Shown piece by piece: positions 10,671 to 22,266 of a stretch of 64,000 bases of DNA. The stretch comes from Panicum virgatum (lineage: Eukaryota > Streptophyta > Magnoliopsida > Poales > Poaceae). The DNA lies in assembly GCF_016808335.1 (NCBI RefSeq), contig NC_053145.1:310001-374000 (forward strand). The letters run 5' to 3'. A program made the translations under genes and the position numbers. The notes beneath the pieces were generated by a model. That model was given only the letters and a program-made list of their open reading frames with translations. It was not told where the DNA came from and made no database searches. Numbering within the stretch: the first letter of the stretch is position 1; every line of letters begins with the position of its first letter.

Positions 10671-11700
10671 TGATGGGGGAATAAACTAGGGGTCCCTAAC
10701 AGGCCCCACTTATATAAAATCAAGCACAACAGACATATTGGGCCATGGACGGGACGGCCCGTTGAGCCACGCAGGAAGCTACCTTTGCTGCTAAGCGAAT
10801 GGGTCTGGGAGCCCGACCTCCAGGACACGTGGCGGCTTCCCGACATGGCGCTCCGGGCCGAGGCCGGGTTGGAGGCCTAAGACATGCGCTCCAAGAGCGC
10901 CGCGTCCCCTGACAGGCGTGCCGGCCAAGACAGCCCCCGTGCAGGGCTCAAGGCGCCGTTCCTCCTTATCTTGCGCCAAGGGCCAAGACTGCAGGCCTCT
11001 CTGACAAGGGGACAACGCCGCTCGTGCGGGCCCCTCGACACAACGGGAGGAGGCGTCCACAGACACTGCCTCCCCTCGCCGTAATGATGGTTGCCTCTGC
11101 GCACCACTCCATTACGCCTGCGACCGTGACCGGACGCTCCCGGCCAGGCCTCGGTAAGATACCCCTCACCAGGCGCGCCGCTTGGTGACAGAGCTACGTA
11201 AGATAGCCCCGCAGACAAGAAACCCAGGCTCCGGCGGACAAGACCGAAGGAGACCCCCGACCGACCGACCGGGAGGTCGCGCCGTCCCGACTGAGCCAGG
11301 ATGGGACAAGCACCAGGGGACATACCGCTGAAGGAGATCGCCAGGATCATTCCTTGCTCCAGAAGATTGCCAAGATCAAGCTCATCCACTTCCGATCGAC
11401 TGAGTGGGTCCCGACGACTGACAAGATAGATTTGTGCCCCGACAGTGCAGAGGCACAACGCTAGACAACTGTAAATGGGGACCCCACCTTGGACTACAAA
11501 AGGGAAGGCCCCCCACGTAGGAAAGGGTTGGACTCTCACGGGTTCGATACTACGAGACCAGCTTGTAAGCTCCCCTCTGAACTTTGAGCACCCGGACTCG
11601 AGAGTAATAGAGCAAGAACACCACCCCCATACTGGACGTAGGGCATTTCAGGTCCGAACCAGTCTAAATCCTCGAGTCTTTGCGTGCTAGACCATATCTG
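10671..11700 (+). mobile_element. LTR of the Tat-type element
   Basis: It starts TGATGGGGGAATAAACTAGG directly after a polypurine-like tract and contains a TATA-like CTACAAAAGGGAAGG near 11496. It also has the downstream signature common to grass Tat-type LTRs: ACACCACCCCCATACTGGACGTAGGGCAT, then CCGAACCAGT and GTCTTTGCGTG. The 3' end is not sharp; I place it near 11700. The 220-codon minus-strand frame across it is judged non-coding. Confidence 0.6.
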
Positions 11701-12359
11701 ATCAAGTGCACAACATTCAAGCAATCGAGTAGTTTAGTAGTCACCTATTTCCTGCAGCGACACAAAGCGTTTAGCGTACATGAGAGTTCAGTTGTAAAGG
11801 TGTGTCCGCTAGCAAAAAAAAAAAAGAAAAGCTCTCATGAGCATACAATTTTGGAAGCTAAGAAGTGCCTGAGGGTAAAGAGCTGCCAACTGCATCAGAT
11901 GCTCTTGTAACGTTTAGCACCATCTCCTCCTGACTTGCACTGTACCACCTTGGCATAGTAGAATAAGCCTCCTACAGTCCAGGTCCTTGTGTCGATAGAA
12001 CCCACCCAAGCTCCAGTGTCACTGTCGTCGTACATTCCAGCCTTCCAACAAAGGCGAGAATCCAATCGCGGGCTAGTTGAGTTCCCACCAAACGATCCGA
12101 CAGCGGGCAGTGGTCCGTTCCTGTTACCTTTCCGTTTTTTTCCTGGTCCATTTAATGACGCGCGCAGCTGGGCCGATCGATGGTTGGCCTGTTTGTGCCA
12201 GCCCACACAGTCAACATTGATTTTATTATTGCCCCCGGGTCTTGAGGATTTTTTTTGAGAATTTGCAAATCTGTAGGGCCCACAAATATCAAGCGCCCCA
12301 ACCCATTACTTTCTACTATTTATTATTCATTTTTTCAGATTTTAACTTTTTACTTTCTA
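11701..12359. other. Unassigned intergenic DNA
   Basis: No gene is recognised. A 103-codon minus-strand frame (12206-11895) includes AGMYDDSDTGAWVGSIDTRT and could be a captured or decayed gene fragment, but I cannot name a family. A poly(A) run sits at about 11815-11829. From about 12240 the composition turns AT-rich. Confidence 0.3.
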
Positions 12360-12886
12360 CTATGTATTTCTCTAGAGAAATTCTCTTGACAAAGACTTTA
12401 GAAAAAAATCTACTAAAAATTATATCAAGCATTGTGCTTAGAATTTGTATGATGAACTTATATATAAAAAGTTATCCAGCAAGTTGTGTTGAAAAGTTAT
12501 CTCGACAAATTATATTTTCACAAGCTGTATGACGAACTTATGCATCAAAATTGTGTGAAAAGTTATCTAAAAAAGTATACTGAGAGTTGCACTCAAAAGT
12601 TGTATGATGAATTTCGTACGTGAAAAGTTGAATGATGAACTTGTGTAAAAGAATTTTGTAAGATGAATCTCCCTGATAAAGACAACATTCTACAAGTTAT
12701 GCTAAAAATTATGCTCGATAAGTATTTGAAAAAAATCTATGCATTAAAATTGTATAGATCGTAAAAGTTATGCTAAAAATTTATATGTATCGTGAAAGTT
12801 ACACTAACAAATTATTCCTCAAGTTGCTAGAAAAAAATTATACGTGAAAGTTATGTCTATCATAAAAAGTTATGATGATAGTTTAT
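12360..12886. repeat. AT-rich degenerate repeat built on AAGTT words
   Basis: The stretch is made of irregular variants of AAGTTATGCTAAAAATT, AAAAGTTATCT and GTATGATGAACTT, with no fixed period. Similar sequence resumes briefly after the MITE (13045-13100). Such tracts occur inside grass DNA transposons, but no terminal repeats were found here. Confidence 0.4.
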
Positions 12887-12894
12887 TCTCCACT

Positions 12895-13036
12895 CAGGGG
12901 CGGAGCCAGGAAGACGTTTTTTTTTCATTGTTAGGGGGGACCAACCATACAAATTTAATCAAAATTTAAATTTCTAATGGAACTTTGGGGACCATGGGGG
13001 GCCAGGCCCCTGCCCGCCCCCCTGTCTCCGCGCCTG
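12895..13036. mobile_element. hAT-type MITE, 142 bp, with 8-bp target duplication
   Basis: The element starts CAGGGGCGGAGCCAGG and ends with the imperfect inverse of that terminus (the reverse complement of the end is CAGGCGCGGAGACAGG). It is flanked on both sides by TCTCCACT (12887-12894 and 13037-13044). An 8-bp target duplication and CA-type termini point to the hAT superfamily. No coding capacity. Confidence 0.8.
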
Positions 13037-13078
13037 TCTCCACTGAAGACGCGCAAAAATTATACTAAAAACTTATAT

Positions 13079-14170
13079 TTATAAATTATAAATTTTCAAA
13101 AGTAGAAAAATGCGGGATAAGAAAACTTTCCAAAAAAGGAAAGAGAGTGGGTGTCGGACATTGCGCGCCAGGAGCGCTCCTGGGGCACACGCGCGGGCTA
13201 GCGTAGCCCCAACAAAGGTCTCCAGCCGTTGCCAATCTCTTTCTCTGCTCAATGGTTTCCATCTTCTTGTCGTCCTCACGATCTTGCTCAACAAAGTCTT
13301 CATGTCCTTCCACGCTACACCTTGAAAACATAATTCATTTTTTGGTCTCCAAATAGACCACATGGCAGCAGCTGTAATATCATTTAAGTCTGTAAAATTA
13401 TCATTTCTGATCCACCACTTGGCTACCGATTCAAAATCGGCTCCAAGTACATAACCACAAGCATTAGAGACAGCTTCCTAAGTAAGAGAAGCTACACAAC
13501 AATCAAAAAACAAGTGATGGGTCGACTCGTGTTCACTGCAAAATAGACAAGTTTTATCAGCAACCTCTCTCCTTTTGCTAGATTGTCCCTGGTAAGAAGC
13601 TTGTTATTAGCCAAAAGCCAAAGAAAAATATGAATACGGGGAGGGACTTTCAGTTTCCACATAACAGGTGCAAATTTGTTTGTTGCCTCTAAAGCTAATG
13701 GTGGCATACAGGGATTGCACAGAATAGACACCCTGGGAATTTAGTTCCCAGATAAGAGAGTCCTCATCATCAGAGAAGGAGATGCTACCAGCTATGGCCA
13801 ATAACTTCTCCCAAAGCTACACGAGCTGCTCAGATGCAGTTCTTCTGAAGGTCAATTTCAGAGTAGTGCCATCCCAAACATCAGCTATAGAGGCGCCTTT
13901 TCCATTAATCAACATATAAATCTTCCAGAATTGGATAACCAAACTGGAGGTACCAAACCACACATCTTCCCAAAATCTCACCCTCTTCCCATCACCTATT
14001 TTCCATCTATAGCCTAATTGTTGCCTGGCCCATTTTATATATATGCAAGTGTGTGCCGGAGATAGAAAGATGAAGAAATGGGCCCCTCCCATTTTCGTTT
14101 ATCAAAATATGGTTGCTTACTGGCAGGGCAACGGCAATTGCAGCACCATGGTGCAGGCGGAATCCTAATT
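13079..14170 (-). pseudogene. LINE reverse-transcriptase C-terminal (zf-RVT) remnant
   Basis: Minus-strand fragments in order resemble the C-terminal zinc-binding region of plant LINE polyproteins. They are WKIGDGKRVRFWEDVWFG (about 14010), then DSLIWELNSQGVYSVQSLYA (about 13770), WKLKVPPRIHIFLWLLANNK (about 13650), a Cys/His cluster near 13550 (TCLFCSEHESTHHLFFDC), and MWSIWRPKNELCFQG (13363). The pieces lie in different frames and include stops, for example just before 13800 and near 13480, so the copy is dead. The RT catalytic core and endonuclease would lie above 14170 but are absent, as expected for a rearranged remnant. Confidence 0.75.
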
Positions 14171-14825
14171 CCTTGATCACTAAGAATGATGCCATGATGA
14201 AATAGGTGACGCCATTCCTGTGCCGCTGATATTTTGGGCTCGATCAGAATAAGCCACACAAGACGAACTGAATTTAATTAGATGCCTAATAACAAAGTTG
14301 ATTGAATAATCTACAGTTAATGATGATTTGTTAGTGAGTACAAATAAAGTATGGCTAATATTTTATAAAGATAATATGGAGGATGAACTAGTAAGCAATT
14401 GCTTGTATGGTTAGCGGAGGTGGTCGTAACTCTTTCCTTTTTTGAGGAATGTGGTTGTAACTCTTGCATGCCTAGCTACGAAGGATTAAATTCTAGATTT
14501 CGCACGTCCTCTCATTGATGCGGCTATTTCTTTTGTTGATAGATAAAACTTCGAGAAAAGTATAGTTACACCCTCGAACTACCATAAAAATTTGATTTTC
14601 AACTTTCGACTATAAAAGTGAATAACAAAAGGCCATCCATGCGTCTTTTGATAGCTAGAGATAGGGACGTTCGCTAGGGGACACAGGGGGTTTGCCGTGT
14701 GCCCGATGGTCGGTAGTGGTTGATATGAGTGCGGGAAGAAAAGGTAAATGATATATGTTAGGCCTGTGTTGGTGCTGGGGCTTGGATCGATCCCAACAAT
14801 TGGGTGGATCAGAGAAGGAACCGGC
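14171..14825. other. Intergenic DNA upstream of the rhodanese gene
   Basis: No gene is recognised. The AT-rich part (14270-14560) holds the sequence AGTATAGTTACACCCTCGAACT, which resembles common grass MITE ends, but no matching partner terminus was found. The last 150 bases probably form the upstream promoter of the gene at 14960. Confidence 0.3.
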
Positions 14826-14833
14826 CTATATAG
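14826..14833 (+). promoter_or_regulatory. TATA box of the rhodanese gene
   Basis: CTATATAG in a GC-rich surround lies 127 bases before the start codon at 14960, a normal distance for a plant gene with a 5' UTR of about 100 bases. Confidence 0.55.
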
Positions 14834-14959
14834 CAATGGCCGAAGCCTATAGTCCATACACACTAGAGCTAGTCATAGCTAGTACAACGTACCACTAGAG
14901 CCCACCCGCCCGCAGCAGCAGTGGCAGCGGATCGGAGAACTCGTTGTTGATCAACTAAC

Positions 14960-16291
14960 ATGGCTCCTCCCCATGAGACGGAGAACTCATCAGCGCCGGC
15001 CACGGTGACGACGGTGGACGTGACGGCGGCGAGGGACCTTATCGCGGCTGCCGGCGGCCACCGCTACCTGGACGTGAGGACGGAGGAGGAGCTGAGCAAG
15101 CTGGGGCACCTGGTGGAGGTGGACAGGTCCATCAACGTGCCCTACATGTTCATCACCCCAGAAGGCAAGCATCAATCTAATCTTCGTATATCCATCTACT
15201 CCCTCCGTTCTGTATTATCACATACTTCATAATATTATAGTAGGCTGTTTTAATTTATTTCAGGTGTGTATATATACCCTATTTAGAGTAAGAACGATAT
15301 ATATTTTTTTTAGATTACACAGTACAACTACACGTACAACTCAGACACTCACAACGCATGGACACTCACACCTCTATATGAACACACATACGCAAACCCT
15401 ACCCCTATGAGCATCTTCGAAGACCGAGCCGGCAAATCCTCGAGATTGACGAAGTCACCACAGGCGTCTCGCTGTCGACGGGAACGCCGGCTACCACTGA
15501 ATGCACAACGTCGTTTAATCCTAGAATATTCGCTCCCAATGGGAGTCAAACCCAGAACCTCAGATGCTATTGGGGCATTTATCACCCCTAGACTACATGG
15601 CTTTTTGCAAAAAGTAAGAACGATATATAATTTGCAAAAGTACTGGAATTCACATGCTAGCTTATTCCCAGTGCTACGTACTTTTTTTTTTGGAGATACA
15701 TGTGGCCACAGCTACTAGTAGCAGTTGATGCATGTGGCCGCGAAGCCGTCTCTATACACATGCGCGCGCCACCAGGACAAGGACCAGGACCAGGACCAGC
15801 TGACACGATCACATGAGTGTGACAGGAGGCCGTGTGAAGAATGCTCAGTTCGTGGAGCAGGTGGCGTCGCTCTTTACCAAGGAGGAACACGTCGTGGTGG
15901 TGGGTCGTATTCATTTATTTATTTATATATTTCATTCCTGCAGCAGCAAGAACAACAATAATACGCAGGCAAATAATGTGAATCTGCAGGGGTGCCAAAG
16001 CGGCAAGAGATCGGAGCAAGCATGCGTTGATCTCCAAGCAGCAGTAAGTGTGCATATATAATATTATATATTTATATGTATATATAGGAGTATGTATGTA
16101 TATAGGTACTAGGTATGTATGCATGACCACTGGTGAGTGGTGACCAACGTATGTAACAGCTGAACTGAATATGATGGCTGCAGGGGTTCAAGAACGTCAA
16201 GAACATGGGGGGCGGCTACCTTGCCTGGCTCCAACATGGCTTCCCCGTCCACCACCGCACCACCCCGCCGCCACCACGCCAAGACGCCTAG
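14960..16291 (+). CDS. Single-domain rhodanese (thiosulfate sulfurtransferase, STR16/18-like)
   Basis: The enzyme would move sulfane sulfur from thiosulfate or persulfides to acceptors through a cysteine persulfide. Four exons join in frame to 146 residues: 14960-15164, 15826-15899, 15990-16043 and 16184-16291. Residues 18-40 (VDVTAARDLI...YLDVRTEEE) form the first rhodanese strand and helix. VNVPYMF-like INVPYMF is at 58-64, FVEQVASLF near 77-85, the active-site loop CQSGKRS at 95-101 with Cys95, and the C-terminal GGYLAW block near 119-124. There is no obvious transit peptide, so a cytosolic form like Arabidopsis STR18 fits best. Intron 1 uses a GC donor (AAG|GCAAGC) and carries a retroposon. 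Length is normal for the short plant family. It converges on uS5m, 0.74 kb away. Confidence 0.88.
15304..15612 (-). mobile_element. Short non-LTR retroposon (SINE-like) in intron 1 of the rhodanese gene
   Basis: A 309-bp insertion is flanked by perfect 17-bp direct repeats AGTAAGAACGATATATA (15287-15303 and 15613-15629). A T-run at its left edge means a poly(A) tail on the minus strand. Internal words such as CCCTACCCCTATGAGCA and GAGATTGACGAAGTCACC belong to a repeat that I recall as common in grass introns. Long target duplications and an A-tail indicate target-primed reverse transcription. No coding capacity; whether it is a SINE or a 3' LINE fragment is open. Confidence 0.75.
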
Positions 16292-17029
16292 GCCTAGCTC
16301 AAACTCCAACTCCAACTCCAACTCCAAAGGGCCGGCCAATACAAACGAAATAAAACGATTGCTCCCACCAGCCACTCTCGTCTCCACTTCTACTATCATT
16401 ATTGTCACCGGATAAGATTCCCCAACAATATGTTTCCATGCCAGCATTCCCCAACATACTCCTGTATATGATTAGTGCTAATAAAATGGATCAAATCCTT
16501 TATATACCAACTGTATGTTTCCCTCCCTATCTAACACAAATGGAAATCACAGCATGCTGCACTCTGCAGGGAGGCCAGCATCAAGCTAATGAATGGTGCA
16601 CATATGAGAAACATGGCTTATTATCCTACGCTAACAATATGAAATTATTAGTCTAAAGCTCATTTCCATCCGTGTGCAACAGTAGTATAGTATGCAGCGA
16701 CAACAGACTATGCTAACAAAACAAGACCAGATGAGGCAGTTTTGATCTTCATTTATACAACAACCCTGCTTATCTGCCTGTCCCCAACTTCATCCAGTTC
16801 TAAACAGACAGGGCCAGGGAAATTACCATCTGCTTATCTTCTTGCAGTTGCCACTGACCTTTAACGCTTCAGCAAGCACCCTCCCATCGCACTGACCTTT
16901 TACTGCTTGCTCACATAACTGCCAAAACAAATAAAGGAGATCTCTCACGGTTGGGCCTTCCTCGGTCTTCCCAAGCACAAGCCAATACAAGACTCTGCTG
17001 GCCTCAACTCCTCCAAACAAATCAGATGG
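16292..17029. other. Convergent 3' region between rhodanese and uS5m
   Basis: This holds both 3' UTRs and no recognised gene. The start contains a short run of CAACTC repeats (about 16300-16325). No mobile element is evident. Confidence 0.5.
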
Positions 17030-19742
17030 TTACAATAAGTAAGACTCAACCACAGTACGCCCAAACTTCTGCTGGACATCCTTTGGAGTCTCAATCTGCA
17101 AGACAAGTTGATGGCAAAATTAGACAACACATATATCAATCAATAGCACAAAGTGTCAAGAACGGAAAGATTCGAATGGGCTGATAAATTATGAGAAACA
17201 AATGGGCACATACAGCGTTCAAAGCTATGAAGAGAGCTTTAATCACATTAAGTGGGTTCCTTGATCCAATAATCTGCAAGTTCAAAACAATAAACGTCAT
17301 GCATAAGAACGGATATATAGTTCTGATATATGACTTGAGAAGAAACACACCTTTGACTTGACGTTGCTGAAACCAGCCAAGTACAGCACAGTTTCAACAG
17401 TCCTACCAGCAGCCGACATTCCACTTCTCATGGGTCCAGGCCAGAGATATATCTTAAGATACACAAACAGCCATCAGGTTCATAAGAGTTACCACAATGA
17501 AGATTGATACATACGAGAGTGGTTTAGTATTTCCGTGTGTTCACCTTTGTTTTTTCATATTTGGCCTGGATAGCGTGAGCAATTGTGTGATCCTCATACC
17601 GCTCCATGTAATGGAGGTTCTGGAAGCATTTCTCATATGCCTGATGAAAACAAAAGAGGACACTTCCTGTAAGAGCTGAATGTCTCGGTTCACTCATCTA
17701 ACTCCAAATGAAGCAGGAATGCAGGTGGTGAACTATCAAGCATATGATAGTATCAGATGTTTCCAAGGCCAATGGCTCTTTATAATCATATTGTACAAGT
17801 CCATATTGGCCTGGTGCATAACCAAATTTATATTAACAGGAACAAAATGCAGTATACATCATAACCTCATCATGCATCAAACAGAGTACAAGAAGAAATA
17901 AAGCAGACTACATAAGTGCAAACTGAGCATTAAAGATCCTGAAATGAAGCAGTGCATCCTTTGCCATGAGTTATACAATTCATAATCATTAAAAAAGCGA
18001 GCATGCATGTGTAGAAACCGTACGCCACAAAAGTACAAAACTGAGGCACCGCATCGATATGCCGTGCAATCAAATGGATAAATAGATACCGATGACTCAT
18101 AGTTTCTTTCTAGCAGAGGGCAAAGATAGCAAGCTCAAAGCAATCATAGGTGAAATCTCTACCAGACAAACTGAAGATGCATCATCCAAAATGCCATTAA
18201 TAAATGCAGTAGTTTATTTGGAAAGGAAAATCATCCTTACCCTCTGTATTGCTATCTTGGCTGTTGGCCCTTTAGCTTTTGCAAAGCCTACAACACCATG
18301 GTAGTTTCCGGTGGCCAATAATGCTGTGAATTTTGCTATTTGGCCTCCCTGAGACTCACAATATGTAGAATTAGGCAGCAGAGTAGGTGAAAAGGCTATA
18401 AGCAGCAGTTGAAATCACAGAAACAATGCAAGCGGACCTTTGTGACTTTGCATGTCCTGTTAACGTCAATAACATTGACGTCAAAACCCTAAGAAGTGCA
18501 TCACAGCCATATCTGTATGTTAGTATACACAAGGCAATATTATGAAACACTAAAGGGTGGAACAAACACACCCAGACCCAGGGGGAAAAGAAGATTGCTA
18601 GGCCGATGGGACCATTTCCAACTGGTGATTTCACTTACTTTTCTGTACATAGGTCTCCTCTTTTTCTCGGATAGGGAATTGCGCTCCTCCACCAAATCCT
18701 TAATTTCCTCCTCCAAAACTCTGCCTTTCTTACCAAAGGTGTGATCCAACTCTGACAGCTTGTCCTCAATCTTCTTTTCGATAGCATTGAGTTTCTCAAT
18801 GAGCAAATCATCCCTCTCCTTTGTTTCATTGAATTCCTCGTCTTGGTCGTCAATTTGTTCCCCCTGGATCATCTGCTTCTCCTTATCAAAGCCCGCATTG
18901 AGCACCAGATCCTCTGGAGAAGCAACCTGCTGGTGCTGGATGAGGCCAAAGTTTGCGGGGTTACTGGGGTCGAATGCCTCCTTGCATTCCATGATCCTAA
19001 CGGCTCGGTTGAGCTTCTGGAGGAGAACGAAGCGGTCTTTGCCGGTGGAGTCTTTGAGGCGGTTCATCATGTCGCCGATGACCCTGTACTCGAGTGGCAG
19101 CTTGAGGTGGCGCTCCTCGAACTTGTCGATTTTGGTCATCCATTTGTGAGCCTCGTCGAGGGTCTCTGCCACATTCCATGCATCATGGTAAGGGTGTATA
19201 GAAGCTGGCGTGGTGGAGACGGGAGGGATAGGATGATTACCGGCCTCCGCGAATGATCGCAGGAGCTCCCCGTGTCGCTTGCACTTGCGTTCGAACTCGT
19301 CGACGCGACGCTTGATGGCGTCGGGCGTGTAGCGCTCGTCTTCCTCGTCGCTGTCGGAGTCGGTGGGCTCCCAGTAGCCTTCGTCGGCGGCCGCCTCCTT
19401 GGCCTTGCGGCGTTCGAGCTTCTCGATGAGCGGCTTGACGCCCAGGTAGTCCTCCTCCTCCTCCGCTGGCTCTTCCTCCTGGGCGCCTTGACTGGCGCGG
19501 CGGTCCTGGCGCTCGCGCTCGACCTCCGCGAGCAGCTCATGCACGGCCCGCTCGCTCTGGATCTGAGGCCTGGCGCCCCCCGCGGAGGCGGAGAAGGCCA
19601 GGTGGCGGCGCGGGGGCGTGATCCGCGAGCCTAGGTGACTGTGGGAGGGAAGAGTGGTGGATCCCGTGATGTGGTGCGGCCGCAGGGAGAGCAGGCGGGC
19701 CCACGCCGCGGCGGCGCGGGAGCGGGCGGCGGCGGCGGCCAT
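17030..19742 (-). CDS. uS5m: Mitochondrial small-subunit ribosomal protein uS5m
   Basis: This is a nuclear-encoded component of the mitochondrial ribosome small subunit, placed in the mRNA entry/decoding region as for bacterial S5. Seven exons join to 528 residues: 19742-18639, 18488-18438, 18348-18241, 17640-17545, 17452-17351, 17273-17214 and 17095-17030. All introns are GT-AG and all junctions are phase 0. Residues 1-60 are Ala/Arg/Ser-rich with few acids, fitting a mitochondrial presequence; 60-368 is a plant-specific charged extension. The S5 RNA-binding fold starts near 369 (GFDVNVIDVNRTCKVTKGGQ), with FTALLATGNYHGVVGFAKAK near 391-410. The C-terminal domain includes AAGRTVETVLYLAGF (about 467-481) and GSRNPLNVIKALF. 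Length is close to the Arabidopsis protein (about 515). An upstream in-frame reading to 19877 was not used because 19742 opens the presequence. Confidence 0.92.
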
Positions 19743-20528
19743 GGCGGCGGCGGCGGAGGACAGAGAGACGACCAACTGCCTAAGAGGAGGGGGGTTTTTG
19801 AGAGGGAAGGGACGGAAATGATCGCGATCTAGATGGGCTTCACTACTGGATTGAGCCCAATGGTGTGGTCGGCCCAAGAGCTATCCTCCTTCGCCTTGCC
19901 GGGGCAATTCCGCCCTCCAAAATAAATAAATAAATATATCATGTCGTATATGAGAAGGAATCGAGGAAGATAGCAGCAGGCAGGCAGAGGCAGAGGCAGA
20001 GGCAGATGCAGGAAGAAAGAGGAGGGGAATTTTCATTTTGTAGCTAGCTAGCTGCTAGGGTCTGCTTGCTCGTCGCCTCGCCTGCCTCCTCCCCATCGGC
20101 TAGGGCTAGCTATGATCCCCAACTCGTCTTCCCCTCCCCCTCTCGTCGTATTCTGAATCTTGTTCGCAATCGAATTCGGATTCCGTTGGGAGGGGAACAA
20201 ATCCACCGCATCCACCCCGCGGCCACCTCCATACTATGGTTCACTCTCCGCGCCGCCCATCGCCGTCGTCCTCCTCGCCGATGCTCCACAAGAACCTCCG
20301 CGCGCTGGGCCCCGGCTTGAATCCCTTCGCTCCCTTCGGCATGGGCAACTACTCCCTCGCTTCCTCCTCCCGCTAATCCTCTCCTCCGATTCCGATCTCT
20401 GCCCCGATTGCTGCTGCTGCTGCTAAATCCCGTCCCGGCTGCTTCCTCGCTCGCGAATCGCCTCCTCCCGTCTGTTTCGTTGCTCCATTGGTTTGGATCT
20501 GACAGCCGACGCGGGCTACGAGAATAGC
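19743..20528. promoter_or_regulatory. Divergent promoter region between uS5m and the ankyrin gene
   Basis: Only 786 bases separate the two divergent start codons, so both promoters and 5' UTRs lie here. It holds an AAATA microsatellite (19920-19936), a GGCAGA repeat (about 19978-20009), a GCTAGCTAGCTAGC palindromic run near 20043 and a CT/CG-rich leader before 20529. No clear TATA box was found for either gene. Confidence 0.5.
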
Positions 20529-22266
20529 ATGGTCCAGGTGCGCTGGTCGCTGAGCATGAGCCGCCTCCGGGGCTGCCACGCCGCTGATGACCGTGGCTGG
20601 AACCCGCTCCATGTTGCCGCTCGCAAGGGAGACCTCAAGGAGGTACCACTCATCCAATCCTGCCCGCCTCTCTCCCGTTTTATTTTGCTATTACCTGCAT
20701 CTGCATGCTGTATATTACCAAACTTGAATGCCCATAATTGTTGCTACTTCTCTTATTCTGCCGAAATAAGACTTGATTTATTCAAAAGGAAAGCAAATGT
20801 CGTAATAATCAATTACCCATGTGTGCAGGCAGACTAGCACATGAGATTGTAGCATGCATTGCCTTGCCTAACATAAATCGTGCATGCACATCGCACACAA
20901 ACACCAAAAAGAAAAACAAAATTGCACGCTAATGAAGATAACCAGGAATCCTTTTTGTCCCCGTTAAGCCAAGTAGAGCTGTCCCCGTTAAGCCAAGTAG
21001 AGCAACCCAGCAACACGTCCTCATCCATGAATCTGGACAAAATACTACTTCTAAAGTTTAGTTTTGTTGGTGACTTGTATGCCTGTATCAAAATTTTGCT
21101 CCCATACAGACCTGCACCATTCTATGTCATATGCATACCTTCATCTGCTGATCGGTCTGGTTCTCAATCCTAGGTGCTCAAGTATTTTCCCAACATTCAT
21201 CTGTGACAGGCTGTTGTTTCTATTTCTTTGTTCATGTGATTGTTACCATCAGCTAGCAATAAATATACTGCATGGACACATATTTGGTGATTGCCACATA
21301 TACACTTGGGATATGACCCTCTGTTAACTTTTGATGTTTTCTTCTTATTTGTCCTGTCGCCTGTATTCACCTAGTGCTTACTGTTCTCCTACAATCGCTT
21401 GGTGAGATGATAAATTATCTTTGTGCCTAGGTCCGACGTCTCCTGGATGAGGGGATGGATGTCAATGCACCTGCATGGGGACCAAAATCTCCGGGTGCCA
21501 CCCCGCTCCATCTGGCTGCTCAGGGCGGGCATGTTAAAATCATGGATGAACTACTGGAACGTGGTGCAAATATTGATGCTCGAACAAAAGGAGCCTGCGG
21601 CTGTAAGTTCCCACCTCCTCTTGACCCATTGCCTGCACTGTAAAGACAGTAGAGTTGTTTAGGGTGCTTATCTGGTTTTATCGTGTTTTTGTTGGAGTTG
21701 ATGCTGTTTAATGCACATAATTTCCAGCATCTGACATCATGCAACTACGGTGCATCTGCTTAGTTTTCCCTTCCATGGACTTGCATTTTTTTCCTAGATA
21801 TTACATGTGTTTGCATAAATATGCAATTGCAATAGAGAGGTCTTCTTGCTTGTTCTGGTCTTCTGGACCCAAAATCCATTCAGCTTCTCCAGAATTTGTA
21901 TATGAATGATAATATGGCCATGCCTATAACTCTCTAGTGGTAGCATGGAAAATTTATTGTAACATGCTTACTGAATAACAATATGAACTGACCTGCTGTG
22001 CTATTTTATATTGGAGTCTTGACAGAAATGCCCTGTTTTCTTGGTTGAACCCAGGGACACCGCTTCACATTGCTGCCAAGGAAAGGAACAAGAAAGCTGT
22101 GAGATTCCTGATTGAGAATGGTGCATTCCTGCCTCCTGAGATGAACGATCACAGGTTCAATCCTCCCCTCCATTACTGCTCTGGATTAGAATGGGCGTAT
22201 GAGGTGAAGCGCATGCAAGATGAGAGCGACTCCCCTGGCGAGACCTCCTTAAGCTCGGACAACTAG
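20529..22266 (+). CDS. PIA2: Phytochrome-interacting ankyrin-repeat protein (PIA2-like)
   Basis: Three exons (20529-20642, 21431-21602, 22055-22266) join to 165 residues. The protein consists almost wholly of three ankyrin repeats: DDRGWNPLHVAARKGDLKE (about 20-38), GATPLHLAAQGGHVKIMDEL (60-79) and GWTPLHIAAKERNKKAV (95-111), followed by the conserved tail RFNPPLHYCSGLEWAYE. This order, spacing and tail match the Arabidopsis PIA1/PIA2 proteins, reported to bind phytochrome A and affect light responses including anthocyanin accumulation. Family recognition is from memory of the sequence pattern. The start MVQVRW is the first ATG of the frame. The W at residue 96 is split by the second intron. 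No signal peptide or membrane segment. Confidence 0.85.
20957..21004. repeat. 24-bp tandem duplication in an intron
   Basis: The unit GTCCCCGTTAAGCCAAGTAG plus AGCT/AGCA is present twice without gap inside intron 1 of the ankyrin-repeat gene. It looks like a local replication slip. Confidence 0.85.

Noticed and set aside
10877..11539. 220-codon minus-strand frame in the Tat-type LTR
   Set aside because: It runs antisense through an LTR with competing frames, has no motif, and its openness is explained by GC-rich composition.
15165..15232. Read-through of rhodanese exon 1 into intron 1
   Set aside because: The frame stops within 23 codons and loses the rhodanese domain; splicing at the GC donor restores the conserved sequence.
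19743..19877. Upstream in-frame extension of uS5m
   Set aside because: The upstream residues are not presequence-like and the Met at 19742 begins an Ala/Arg-rich mitochondrial targeting sequence; the rest is probably 5' UTR.
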